Position numbers and translations under genes: made by a program. Below the pieces are notes generated by a model. The model ran no database searches, had not been told where the DNA came from, and saw nothing but the letters and a program-made list of their open reading frames with translations. Positions 8,362 to 16,344 of a stretch of DNA of 64,000 nucleotides are shown here, piece after piece (within the stretch, counting starts at the first letter, position 1; each line of letters opens with the position of its first letter). Origin of the DNA: JAVBRA01 sp031548435. Its GTDB lineage: Bacteria > Bacteroidota > Bacteroidia > Bacteroidales > Rikenellaceae. The stretch lies in assembly GCA_031548435.1 (NCBI GenBank), contig JAVBRA010000008.1, positions 1 through 64,000 on the forward strand, in the 5' to 3' direction.

Positions 8362-9633
8362 TTATTTGGACGAGAACCACACCACATATCCGGCCGAAAC
8401 GCCGAACGTGTCCTCGCTGTTGAAATCGCCGCCGCCAACGCGCCGGTGCGAGTAGTCGGCCTTGAGCACCAGGTTCGGGAGCGGAAAATAGTTGATGCCG
8501 GCCGTGAAGAGGTCGCACTCGTTGCGCGGTTCGACCCGCACGCCCGGTTCAACCTTCTCCATCGAATTGTAGTATTCGTAGCGGACGAAAGGAAAGAGTT
8601 TCTGGCTGACGCCGAAGAACGAAAGGATGTTGTAGCCCGCTTCGGCATAATAATTCAGAGCGTTCTGCGCCACCGCCGTGCGGGGATAGCCCGCCGCCTT
8701 GGGCATCGAATAGTTGATGCGCGAAATGTCGTAGCTGTCCGAAAGGTTGCCGTACAGGGCGTTGGCGCGGACGATCAGGTTTGCGGTTTTATATTGCACA
8801 TCGCCCGAGAAGATGGTCACTTCGCCTTTGAGGCCCTTCATCTTATTGGCTTTCGAAGTATTCGAGGCCGTGTTGCCCCAGTAGGCCGACGCCCCCACAC
8901 GCAGATTGCGCACGCCGCTCCATTCCAGGCGCCCCACCAACGCGGGCGAGTTCATATTGTCGCCTTCGAACAGGCCCTGCTTGCCTTTTCGCACCCAGTA
9001 ACGCGAACTGAATCCGTTGGGGTCGAGCCCGGCGACCACCATCGCCTGGTAGTGGAACCCGTTGGCGTCGCCCAGCAGCGCCAGTCCGGTCTCGTGCCAC
9101 GTACAGGGAATGACGGTCATATCGCCCTCGGGACGCGTGGTGCCGAAGAAATGGATCGGTTCGTGGTGGGCGTTGGTCAGCCCCACGGGCACGATCATGT
9201 GGCCGAAGCGCAGTTGGAAGGCACGGCTGAAACGTTTGGTGAGGTGGAACTGTTCGAGGGCGACCTCGCCTCCTTTTTCGAGTTCGGTTTCGTATTCGCC
9301 GCCTTCGTCGTACTCCAGTTCGCGCGCCATGCCCGTGCCGCCGTATTCGAACTCGACCTCTGCGGAAAGGATCCAGGTCGGGTCGAATTTGGCATCGAAA
9401 GCCACGATCATGCGCGGAACGGAGATCTGGCCGCGCTTTTCTGTCCACGCCCCTTCGGGATGTGTGTAGCGGTCGGCGCTGTAATCCATGCGCTGGTAAA
9501 GCATTTCGCCATACCCTCCCACGCGGAACTTGTCGTATCCATCCGGATTGGCATTCCCGACAGTATCTTGCCGGGCAGGCAAATTTAAAGCACAGCACAA
9601 TGCCGCCGGTATCAGGGTAAGTTTGAGCCTCAT
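8362..9633 (-). CDS. Outer-membrane porin-like barrel, first gene of the operon
   Basis: A 423-residue predicted outer-membrane barrel. The start at 9633 gives a clean signal peptide (MRLKLTLIPAALCCALNLPARQ); an in-frame ATG 18 codons upstream would add a non-signal extension and lies past the promoter. Strand-like segments such as EVALEQFHLTKRF, FQLRFGHMIVPVGLTNAHH and LNYYAEAGYNILSFF resemble Bacteroidota porins of the phosphate-selective-porin clan. As first gene of the imelysin/di-heme operon it may let iron or an iron complex through the outer membrane (inferred). A good promoter lies just upstream. Confidence 0.82.
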   Translation of the reverse strand: MRLKLTLIPAALCCALNLPARQDTVGNANPDGYDKFRVGGYGEMLYQRMDYSADRYTHPEGAWTEKRGQISVPRMIVAFDAKFDPTWILSAEVEFEYGGTGMARELEYDEGGEYETELEKGGEVALEQFHLTKRFSRAFQLRFGHMIVPVGLTNAHHEPIHFFGTTRPEGDMTVIPCTWHETGLALLGDANGFHYQAMVVAGLDPNGFSSRYWVRKGKQGLFEGDNMNSPALVGRLEWSGVRNLRVGASAYWGNTASNTSKANKMKGLKGEVTIFSGDVQYKTANLIVRANALYGNLSDSYDISRINYSMPKAAGYPRTAVAQNALNYYAEAGYNILSFFGVSQKLFPFVRYEYYNSMEKVEPGVRVEPRNECDLFTAGINYFPLPNLVLKADYSHRRVGGGDFNSEDTFGVSAGYVVWFSSK

Positions 9634-9656
9634 CGGTTTCAGTTTAAAATCCGGGG

Positions 9657-9687
9657 CAAAAATATCGCAGGATTCAGGGAGTGGCAA
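9657..9687 (-). promoter_or_regulatory. Promoter of the imelysin/cytochrome operon
   Basis: On the minus strand a TATTTTTG box (9664-9657) matches the Bacteroidota -7 consensus TAnnTTTG. A TTG (9687-9685) lies 20 bases upstream as the -33 element. The predicted start near 9651 leaves a leader of fewer than 20 bases. Confidence 0.7.
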
Positions 9688-9826
9688 TCGTCAGATTTCG
9701 GTATAATCCGCGCCGTCCGTAACAACAATATGCCAATCTGTGGAAACATAAAAATTGTAACCAATTGACTGGATGACATATACACACTAAAATCCACCGG
9801 GGTATTCAAATCGGCTAAACGAGGCC

Positions 9827-9853
9827 GGAATATACCTACTTCAGGGTATTTCC
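9827..9853. promoter_or_regulatory. Dyad upstream of the hemerythrin promoter
   Basis: Imperfect inverted repeat GGAAtaTACC (9827-9836) and GGTAtTTCC (9845-9853). It sits directly upstream of and touching the -33 region of the plus-strand promoter. This is a plausible operator, but the binding protein is unknown; the LuxR-type regulator at 10675 is the nearest candidate. Confidence 0.4.
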
Positions 9854-9879
9854 CGTCCCGGAACGATCGCCTACTTTTG
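9849..9879 (+). promoter_or_regulatory. Promoter of the hemerythrin/LuxR pair
   Basis: TACTTTTG at 9872-9879 fits TAnnTTTG. A TTTC at 9849-9852, 19 bases upstream, is a three-of-four match to the -33 TTTG. Predicted start near 9885, which gives a leader of about 90 bases. Confidence 0.6.
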
Positions 9880-9906
9880 TTGCCGTAAGCCATTAAGATT
9901 CATTGG

Positions 9907-9942
9907 AAGGCCTGCGGCTGTGAGTGGCCGCAGGCCTTTATT
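9907..9942 (+). terminator. Terminator-like hairpin in the hemerythrin leader
   Basis: A 12-bp perfect stem (arms 9907-9918 and 9927-9938, core GGCCTGCGGC/GCCGCAGGCC) with an 8-base loop, followed by TTTATT. It lies between the predicted transcription start and the hemerythrin start codon. No gene ends upstream on this strand, so it may act as an attenuator rather than an ordinary terminator. Confidence 0.55.
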
Positions 9943-9973
9943 CCCGGAATTTGTACTAACTTTGGATGATCAA

Positions 9974-10678
9974 ATGGACAACGAGATGCACAGGTTTGGG
10001 AAATACACCGACTCCGACAGCATGAGCGGCCTTGTGGGCGACGACCACCGGGTGTTGCTGGTGATGAGCCGTTTCGGGATCGGGCTGGGGTTTGGGGATA
10101 AGAGTATTGGCCAGGTGTGCGCCCAAAGCGGAGTGGACACCGACACGTTCCTTGCGGTGGTGAACCTGCTCTTGACGGAGGGGACGGCCGCACTCCCGGC
10201 CGAAAAGGTCTCCCTGGAGGCTCTGCTGGGTTATCTGAAAAATTCACACGATTATTTTCTCGGGTTCCGCCTGCCCGCCATCCGCACCCGGCTGGCCGCA
10301 GCCGTGGGCGAGTCGGAAGACCTGTCGAAAGCCATCGTCCGCTATTTCGACCAGTACATCGCCGGGGTGCGGAAACACATGGCATATGAAGAGAAGGTCG
10401 TGTTCCCTTATGTACGCACTCTGCTCGCGGGATCGGCTGAAGGCAACTACAACATCGGCATCTTCCGCCGCCAGCACGACCATGTGGAGGCGCGGCTCGA
10501 CGAATTCAAAAGCATTTTCATCAAATATTACGCCGCCCCGAGCACCAACGAGATCAACGGCATCCTGTTCGACGTGATCAACTGCGCACAGGACCTTGCC
10601 TCGCACAACGCGGTGGAAGACAGTATTTTCGTTCCGGCCATCGAAGCGCTGGAGGGCAAAACGGGACAACGCATATGA
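9974..10678 (+). CDS. RIC-like hemerythrin-domain protein (ScdA/YtfE family relative)
   Basis: A 234-residue cytoplasmic protein from the ATG at 9974; an upstream in-frame GTG is buried in the leader hairpin. Residues about 30-65 (RFGIGLGFGDKSIGQVCAQSGV) align with the short N-terminal domain of ScdA/YtfE repair-of-iron-centers proteins, but the CC pair normally found there is replaced. The C-terminal four-helix part keeps the usual di-iron ligands: His92, His135 with Glu139 (HMAYE), His168 or His170, and His211 with Glu215 (HNAVE). RIC proteins respond to nitric oxide and oxidative damage of Fe-S clusters. Without the cysteines a sensing role is possible. Its stop overlaps the next start (ATGA), so it is translationally coupled to the LuxR-type regulator. 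Confidence 0.82.
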   Translation: MDNEMHRFGKYTDSDSMSGLVGDDHRVLLVMSRFGIGLGFGDKSIGQVCAQSGVDTDTFLAVVNLLLTEGTAALPAEKVSLEALLGYLKNSHDYFLGFRLPAIRTRLAAAVGESEDLSKAIVRYFDQYIAGVRKHMAYEEKVVFPYVRTLLAGSAEGNYNIGIFRRQHDHVEARLDEFKSIFIKYYAAPSTNEINGILFDVINCAQDLASHNAVEDSIFVPAIEALEGKTGQRI

Positions 10679-11265
10679 ACCGTACGATCCGTATCGCCGT
10701 CGCCGAACCGTCCGAACTCATCCGCGCGGGAATGGTCGCCATCCTGGGCCGGATCACCGAATTCAGGCTGGAGGTGCACGAAATCGCCGAGATGGGCAAA
10801 CTGCGCGACCATCTGAACTGGATAAAACCCGATGTGTTGATTATCAACCCGTCGCTTCTGGGAGTGTTTTCCCTGCAAAAAATACAGAAAGAGGGCGGCA
10901 TGAAATGCGTCGCGCTGCAATTTTCCGTCCTTGATCCGGCAGTGCTCCGAGCCTACAACGAACAGGTGTCCGTTTACGACGACGGGGAGCAGATCCGCGA
11001 GAAGATCGTCCGGTTGGCAGCCGGCCCGAAAGTAGAACCGCAGCGCGAAGTGCTCAGCGCGCGGGAAAAGGAGATCGTCGTGTGTGTCGTGCAGGGAATG
11101 ACCAACAAACAGATCGCCGAAAAACTATGCCTGTCGGCCCATACCGTAATCACCCACCGCCGCAACATATCCTCGAAACTGGACATCCATTCCACGGCGG
11201 GCCTGGCCATCTACGCCATTGTCAACAAGTTGGTCGAACTCTCCGATATAAAGGCCCAGGAATAA
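10675..11265 (+). CDS. LuxR-type regulator with a degenerate receiver domain
   Basis: A 196-residue NarL/FixJ-like protein. The C-terminal HTH (LSAREKEIVVCVVQGMTNKQIAEKL, then SAHTVITHRRNISSKL, about residues 128-185) is intact. The N-terminal receiver-like domain has lost its chemistry: the phospho-acceptor position in KPDVLIINPS is Asn58 instead of Asp, and the usual acidic pair after the first strand is AEPSE. No histidine kinase is nearby. It is coupled by an ATGA overlap to the di-iron hemerythrin gene, so the natural guess is that the hemerythrin protein, not phosphorylation, controls it. That guess is inference only. Confidence 0.85.
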   Translation: MNRTIRIAVAEPSELIRAGMVAILGRITEFRLEVHEIAEMGKLRDHLNWIKPDVLIINPSLLGVFSLQKIQKEGGMKCVALQFSVLDPAVLRAYNEQVSVYDDGEQIREKIVRLAAGPKVEPQREVLSAREKEIVVCVVQGMTNKQIAEKLCLSAHTVITHRRNISSKLDIHSTAGLAIYAIVNKLVELSDIKAQE

Positions 11266-11283
11266 CCGCCCGACACCACTTTC

Positions 11284-12402
11284 TTATTCGGCAGCCAACC
11301 ACCACTTTTCGAAAACCTGCTCCGGATCGTTCCAGTAAACCGGCTGGCCGATTTTCGGGGTCAACAGGTTGAGCGAATCTTTTCCGGCCGCGACGGCGAT
11401 GTTGTCGAGCGGCTCGTTCCAGGGATGCTTGCCGAGCGCGTATTTCGAATGGTGCACAGTGATCAGCGCCATGGGATTCAGGTCGTTGACCGCACGAACC
11501 AGATCGGCTGGCAGCAGATGGATGTCCCGCCATTGTTCGTTGTATTGTCCGTTCTCCATGAACGCCAGGTCGATGCGGCCGAAACGGGCGGCAATCGCGG
11601 CAAAATGGGCGTCGTAGCCGCCGTCGCCGCTGAGGTAGATGTTTTGCTCCGGCGTCTGGATCATGAACGACGCCCACAACGTCCGGTTGGCCTTGGCGCC
11701 CCGCCCCGAAAAATGGCGCGAGGGGAGGCAATGTACGGCAAAACCGTCGCCCAACTGCACGCTTTCGTCCCAGTCGAGTTCGACGATCCGGTCTTTATCG
11801 AACCCCCAACGCTCGAAATGTTCGCCGACACCCAACGGACAGATCACCTCCCCGATGCGGTCTTTAATTGCGGTAACCGTACCGTAATCGAGGTGATCCC
11901 AATGATCGTGGGTGACGATCAGGCAGTCGGCCGACGGCAGATCGTCGGGCGTATAGATATCCGTCCCCATGAACGGCTTGTTGACGAACGACACCGGCGC
12001 GGCCTTCACCAATACCGGATCGACCAGCAGCCGCAATCCGTCCACTTGGATGAACAGCGACGAATGTCCCAGCCACACCGCCACATCCTCGTCCGGAGCG
12101 AAGGCTTTCAGGTCGGTTTTGACCGCCGGCAACGCCTTGTCCGGCCGCAAACCATCGACCTTGCGGAGCAGAAAGTCGAGCATTACCCGGGCCCGCGACT
12201 TATCCGACACCAGATGAGGCGTGGGCGAAAGATTCCTGAACTGCCCGTCGAGGTAATTGGGTGAATTCTCGATCCGCTCCAGCCGTTGCCCGCGCGGCAG
12301 CCGGCCGAACGAGGGCTGGTTCATAAACACAACAAACGCGGCAATCACGATTGCCGCCACCGAGAGTGCGATCCACATGGTCTTTTTCCTTGATTTTTTC
12401 AT
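11284..12402 (-). CDS. Membrane-anchored metallo-beta-lactamase-fold hydrolase (NAPE-PLD/UlaG-like)
   Basis: A 372-residue protein with one N-terminal membrane anchor (about residues 10-28) and an MBL-fold domain. Metal ligands are in THDHWDHLD, with further family blocks in LPSRHFSGRG, YLSGDGGYD and TVHHSKYALGKHPW. The sequence is closest in style to the NAPE-PLD/RomA-like 'L-ascorbate-6-phosphate lactonase' group, often annotated as outer-membrane or membrane-associated phospholipase-like hydrolases. The substrate is not known. It is a single gene, convergent with the LuxR-type regulator (18 bases between stops). Confidence 0.85.
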   Translation of the reverse strand: MKKSRKKTMWIALSVAAIVIAAFVVFMNQPSFGRLPRGQRLERIENSPNYLDGQFRNLSPTPHLVSDKSRARVMLDFLLRKVDGLRPDKALPAVKTDLKAFAPDEDVAVWLGHSSLFIQVDGLRLLVDPVLVKAAPVSFVNKPFMGTDIYTPDDLPSADCLIVTHDHWDHLDYGTVTAIKDRIGEVICPLGVGEHFERWGFDKDRIVELDWDESVQLGDGFAVHCLPSRHFSGRGAKANRTLWASFMIQTPEQNIYLSGDGGYDAHFAAIAARFGRIDLAFMENGQYNEQWRDIHLLPADLVRAVNDLNPMALITVHHSKYALGKHPWNEPLDNIAVAAGKDSLNLLTPKIGQPVYWNDPEQVFEKWWLAAE

Positions 12403-12473
12403 TCGGCGGTAAAACTGACTTCCGACAACGCAAAGATATCCATTATTTAATGAGCGCCTCGCTCCGAAACGAA

Positions 12474-12502
12474 GAAAGCCCGGAGACGCGCCCCGGGCTT
12501 TC
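12474..12502 (-). terminator. Terminator of the methionine operon
   Basis: Stem GAAAGCCCGG (12474-12483) with CCGGGCTTTC (12493-12502), 9-base loop. On the minus strand it is followed by a T-rich stretch. It lies just after the hom stop codon. Confidence 0.7.
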
Positions 12503-12516
12503 CATGCATATGACGA

Positions 12517-13701
12517 TCAATAATTCTGCGTGGCGATAAAAATGTCGCGTTTGAAAAGTTCATCCTTGATTTCGAGCAGTTTCGACAGCTGAATGTCACC
12601 GATCACATAGTTGTACTTCTCGCCGTAATAACGTTCGTACTCTTTGGTGAAAGGAAACAGCCTGCGGTCGTCCTCGGTGGTGTAGCGCAGGTACACCTTG
12701 ATGTTCTGGCTGGTGGTGTACTCGGGTTTTTCGGTGTAGTTGCGCTTTTTGTACTCGTAGCGATAGTTGTGCGCGCGGGCCATGATGTCGCTCAGCACCG
12801 ACGAGGCGGTGGGGTGTCCGCCGGCGCCGCGCCCGAACATGAACTGCTTGCCGTACGATTGCCCCTTGATCACCACGCCGTTGAACTCGTCCTCGACACT
12901 GTAGATGTACTTGTCGGGGGTCACGAACTCGGGCATCACGAACATAGTGAACTGGCGGTCGGAGAGTTTCTTGACCTGCGCCACCAACTTGATTTTCACT
13001 CCCTTTTCACGGGCGTACCGGATGTCGAAGTCGTTCATGTCCGAAATGCCGTAATTGAACACCTTTTCGGGCTCGACATACGTGCCGAACGCGTGTACGG
13101 TGATGATCACCAGCTTGAACAGCGAGTCGAAGCCGTCTACGTCGAACGAGGGGTTGCTCTCGGCAAAACCCAGATCCTGCGCCAGTTTCAGCGCATCCTT
13201 GTAGGACATCTTCTCGTTGAATATCTTCGACAGGATGAAGTTCGACGAACCGTTGAGGATCCCCTTGACCGACAACAACAGGTCGTTGTCGTAATACTCC
13301 TCCAGGTTGCGGATCACCGGGATCGAGCCGCAGGCCGAAGCGTCGTACAGCAGGGCCACGTTGTGCTCTTTCTGGATGTTGATCATCTCGCGCATGTGCT
13401 CGGCCAGCATCGCCTTGTTGCCCGAAACCACGGGCAGCCCTTTGAGCAGCGCCTTTTTCACGATGGCGTAGGCGTCGGCGGCGTTGTCGATCAACTCGAC
13501 GATCAGGTCTACGCCGGGATAGTTGAGCACCTCGTCGGCATCGGTGGTGAAGTACGAGGCCGGCAGGTTGCGCGGTTTGTCGGACGACTTGATGCAGATT
13601 TTCACGATTTCGGCGTTCGAAGTCTTGGAACTTTCCAGCACCTCGTAAAGGCCCTGGCCCACAACGCCGTAGCCAAAGAGGCCGATCTTGATTTTTTTCA
13701 T
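12517..13701 (-). CDS. hom: Homoserine dehydrogenase
   Basis: Reduces aspartate semialdehyde to homoserine with NAD(P)H, the branch-point step toward methionine and threonine. The 394 residues show the Rossmann motif GYGVVG (10-15), the GNKAM block with Lys96, the GILNGSSNFILS signature of homoserine dehydrogenases, and GFAESNPSFDVDGFD. It lacks an obvious C-terminal ACT domain, so allosteric threonine feedback of the usual kind is not expected. It is the last gene of the SAM-riboswitch-controlled operon, 15 bases after metX; this suggests it is dedicated to methionine synthesis. Confidence 0.93.
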   Translation of the reverse strand: MKKIKIGLFGYGVVGQGLYEVLESSKTSNAEIVKICIKSSDKPRNLPASYFTTDADEVLNYPGVDLIVELIDNAADAYAIVKKALLKGLPVVSGNKAMLAEHMREMINIQKEHNVALLYDASACGSIPVIRNLEEYYDNDLLLSVKGILNGSSNFILSKIFNEKMSYKDALKLAQDLGFAESNPSFDVDGFDSLFKLVIITVHAFGTYVEPEKVFNYGISDMNDFDIRYAREKGVKIKLVAQVKKLSDRQFTMFVMPEFVTPDKYIYSVEDEFNGVVIKGQSYGKQFMFGRGAGGHPTASSVLSDIMARAHNYRYEYKKRNYTEKPEYTTSQNIKVYLRYTTEDDRRLFPFTKEYERYYGEKYNYVIGDIQLSKLLEIKDELFKRDIFIATQNY

Positions 13702-13716
13702 ATCGGTTGTCGGTTT

Positions 13717-14745
13717 TTAATTTTCGGTTGGGTTGATGAACGGATCGAGAATCGCGTTCAGTTTGTTGTGCTCGACCAGAAAGCCGTCGTGCCCGAACGA
13801 CGAAGCGAGCACGTGCAGCGAGGCGTCCTTGATGCGCTTGTACATATAGGTGAGGTCGGACACCGGGAACACCATGTCGGTGGAGATGGCCACCAGGGCC
13901 GTCCGGGCCGTGATCGAGGCCAGCGCCGCGTCGACCCCGCCCCGGCCGCGGCCGATGTTGTGGGTGTCGAACGCATTGAGGATGTGATAGTACGAATAGG
14001 CGTTGTAGCGCCTGCACAACTTCTCGCCCTGATACTGCTGGTAGGTGGTGGCACGGAACCCCTGCACCTTGTCCAGCTCCTCTTTTTCCTGCTGCGTCAG
14101 ATTGTAGCCCGCCCCGCCGCGGTAGGTGAGCAGGCCGATGGCCCGTGCCGCCGCCATGCCTTTCATCCCGGCGTCGGGGCGGCGTTCGCCGAAAGTGTGG
14201 TCGGCCCGGATGGCCATGCGTTGCGTCTCGTCGATGGCAATGGTCCACGGCTCGGACTTGGCGGCCGTGGCGATCAGCACCAGCCTCTCCACGAATTCCG
14301 GCTGCATCACCGCCCACTCGACGGCCTGGTAGCCTCCCACCGAACTGCCGATCAGCGCATGTAGCCGCCTGATTCCCAGGTGTTGCGCCAGAATGATGTG
14401 CACCGCCACCATGTCGCGGATGGTGAAAAACGGGAAATCGTTGTAATACGGCTCGCCCGAGTCCGGGTTCACATGCAGCGGCCCGGTGGTGCCGTAATGC
14501 GACCCCAGGATGTTGGCGCACACGATGAAATGCTTTTGCGGGTCGAGGAAACGGTCTTTCTCGACCGTATGAGGCCACCAGTCGGCCACGTCCGAGTTGG
14601 CCGTCAGTGCGTGACACACCCACACGGCGTTGTCGCCCGCCGCATTGAGCTCACCATAGGTGTTGTACGCTATGGTGAGCTCAGGCAGGCGCTCACCCGA
14701 CTCCAGCAGCAATCCGCCGGGGTGCTTGTAATATTCAATCGCCAT
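13717..14745 (-). CDS. metX: Homoserine O-acetyltransferase
   Basis: Alpha/beta-hydrolase-fold enzyme of 342 residues that activates homoserine with acetyl-CoA (or succinyl-CoA in some members). The nucleophile elbow is GSSVGG with Ser135, in the ALIGSSVGGYQAVEW context typical of MetX. The catalytic His is His319 in GHDGFLVEH, and an Asp sits in the VFPVSDL strand. The neighbouring metY product uses O-acetylhomoserine, which supports acetyl as the acyl group. Gene order metY-metX-hom with gaps of 6 and 15 bases indicates one transcript. Confidence 0.93.
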   Translation of the reverse strand: MAIEYYKHPGGLLLESGERLPELTIAYNTYGELNAAGDNAVWVCHALTANSDVADWWPHTVEKDRFLDPQKHFIVCANILGSHYGTTGPLHVNPDSGEPYYNDFPFFTIRDMVAVHIILAQHLGIRRLHALIGSSVGGYQAVEWAVMQPEFVERLVLIATAAKSEPWTIAIDETQRMAIRADHTFGERRPDAGMKGMAAARAIGLLTYRGGAGYNLTQQEKEELDKVQGFRATTYQQYQGEKLCRRYNAYSYYHILNAFDTHNIGRGRGGVDAALASITARTALVAISTDMVFPVSDLTYMYKRIKDASLHVLASSFGHDGFLVEHNKLNAILDPFINPTEN

Positions 14746-14751
14746 TTTGCA

Positions 14752-16038
14752 TCAGCCTATTTTCGAAAAACCCTTTTCGAGATCGGCAATGATGTCGTCG
14801 ACGCTCTCGATTCCCACCGACAGGCGGATCAGCTCGGGACTGACACCGGCGGCAACCAGCTGTTCGTCGGTCAGCTGGCGGTGGGTGGTGCTGGCCGGAT
14901 GCAGAACCGACGTACGGGCATCGGCCACATGGGTCACCACCGCTGTCAGCTCAAGGGCGTCGATGAACCGGATCGACTCGTCGCGCCCCCTTTTGAGCCC
15001 GAACGTCAGCACGCCGCAGGTACCGTTGGGCATGTATTTCTGCGCCAGGGAGCAGTATTTGTCGCCCTTGAGCCCGGCATAGCTGACCCAGGCCACCTTG
15101 GGATTGGCTTTCAGGTATTCGGCCACCTTTTGCGCGTTCTGGCAATGGCGCGGAATGCGCAGGTGCAGCGTTTCGAGCCCGATATTGAGCAGAAACGCGT
15201 TCATGGGCGACTGCGACGACCCCAAATCCCTCATCAGCTGCACCGTAGCCTTGGTGATATAGGCCCCTTTGCCGAAACTCTTGGTGTACGACAGGCCGTG
15301 GTACGAATCGTCGGGCTGGGTGAGGCTGGCGAATTTGTCTCCATAGGCCTCCCAGTCGAAATTGCCGCTGTCGACAATGGCGCCGCCCACGGCCGCCGCA
15401 TGGCCGTCCATGTATTTGGTGGTCGAATGGATGACGATATCGGCGCCCCACTCGAACGGACGGCAGTTGATGGGCGTGGCGAACGTGTTGTCGACGATCA
15501 GGGGCACCCCTTGCGTATGCGCAATGTTGGCGAATTTTTCGATATCGAGCACCTTCAGCGCCGGGTTGGCGATGGTTTCGCCGAACAGCGCCTTGGTGTT
15601 GGGCCGGAACGCTTTGGCGATTTCGCTTTCGTCGGCGTCCTGATCCACGAACGTCACTTCGATGCCCAACCGCTTCAGCGTCACGGCGAACAGATTGAAC
15701 GTGCCGCCGTAGATGGTCGAAGCGCTCACGAAGTGGTCGCCGGCCGAACAGATGTTCAGAATGGCGTAAAACGAAGCCGCCTGTCCGCTGGAGGTGAGCA
15801 TGGCCGCCACGCCCCCTTCCAAGGCCGCAATTTTCGAAGCCACAATGTCGACGGTAGGATTTTGCAGCCGGGAATAGAAATAGCCCGCCTCCTCCAGGTC
15901 GAACAGTTTGGCCATCTGGTCGCTGGTTTCATATTTGAAGGTGGTGCTCTGGTAAATGGGCAGTACGCGCGGTTCGCCTTTTTTGGGTGTCCATCCAGCC
16001 TGGACGCACAGTGTGTCTATGTTTTGTTTGGTTTTCAT
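14752..16038 (-). CDS. metY: O-acetylhomoserine sulfhydrylase (PLP enzyme)
   Basis: Converts O-acetylhomoserine and sulfide to homocysteine. A 428-residue Cys/Met-metabolism PLP enzyme with the cofactor lysine Lys208 in HSTTKYMDGH, the YSRLQNPT block, SSGQAA substrate loop and VDNTFATP. The long form (about 430 residues) separates it from cystathionine gamma-synthases (about 380-400). It is the first gene of the metY-metX-hom operon and lies downstream of a SAM-I riboswitch and a short leader ORF, so it should be repressed when S-adenosylmethionine is high. Confidence 0.94.
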   Translation of the reverse strand: MKTKQNIDTLCVQAGWTPKKGEPRVLPIYQSTTFKYETSDQMAKLFDLEEAGYFYSRLQNPTVDIVASKIAALEGGVAAMLTSSGQAASFYAILNICSAGDHFVSASTIYGGTFNLFAVTLKRLGIEVTFVDQDADESEIAKAFRPNTKALFGETIANPALKVLDIEKFANIAHTQGVPLIVDNTFATPINCRPFEWGADIVIHSTTKYMDGHAAAVGGAIVDSGNFDWEAYGDKFASLTQPDDSYHGLSYTKSFGKGAYITKATVQLMRDLGSSQSPMNAFLLNIGLETLHLRIPRHCQNAQKVAEYLKANPKVAWVSYAGLKGDKYCSLAQKYMPNGTCGVLTFGLKRGRDESIRFIDALELTAVVTHVADARTSVLHPASTTHRQLTDEQLVAAGVSPELIRLSVGIESVDDIIADLEKGFSKIG

Positions 16039-16099
16039 GGTCGTTTGATTTTTAATGGATGACAGTAAAATACGGATGCAACGGATCGGATATATGCCG

Positions 16100-16186
16100 T
16101 CAGCACATTCGCCGGTTCGAGCAACTGATAACCTGTACCTTGATATAACGGATGGAATAACAACGGTTATTGCGGAAATTTTTCAT
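16100..16186 (-). CDS. 28-codon leader ORF between SAM riboswitch and metY
   Basis: ATG at 16186-16184 and TGA at 16102-16100, starting 18 bases after the riboswitch and ending 61 bases before metY. The peptide is basic (many Arg/Lys), has three Cys and one internal Met, and its last sense codons are Met-Cys before the stop. No known protein family is recognised. Position and composition suggest a regulatory leader peptide that could report Met or Cys supply, but expression is unproven and the ORF could be chance. Confidence 0.45.
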   Translation of the reverse strand: MKNFRNNRCYSIRYIKVQVISCSNRRMC

Positions 16187-16204
16187 CGTCTGTATTTGTT
16201 TAAA

Positions 16205-16300
16205 GTTATAACTCCCTGTGCGGGTAGGTGTTAGCACCGTGTCGGGCCGACCGGTTGCTAGAGCTTCACAGAGCCTATTCTCTCCACTCTTCTTTATAAT
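16205..16300 (-). promoter_or_regulatory. SAM-I (S-box) riboswitch ahead of metY-metX-hom
   Basis: The minus-strand RNA carries the S-box core in order: AAGAAGAGTGGAGAG at the 5' side, GGCTCTGTGAAGCTC, the invariant AGCAACC, a short P3 hairpin (GGTCGGCCCGACACGG region), and GGTGCTAACACCT. The P1 helix is closed by TTATAA near 16294-16299 pairing with TTATAAC near 16205-16212. The element lies 166 bases before metY. SAM binding would lower expression of the methionine operon. No clear intrinsic terminator follows, so control may be translational or involve the leader ORF downstream. Confidence 0.92.
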
Positions 16301-16344
16301 TCAAACAAACCCCGTTGCCTTAAGGAGGTGATTGAACTTCGGGG

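Noticed and set aside
9920..9973. GTG start for the hemerythrin gene
   Set aside because: The GTG sits in the loop of the leader hairpin, and the added 18 residues have no family similarity; the ATG at 9974 is better.
16321..16336. Sequence in the metY leader resembling the 3' end of 16S rRNA (CACCTCCTT)
   Set aside because: With the Bacteroidota 16S end only nine bases match, which is expected by chance in a window this size.
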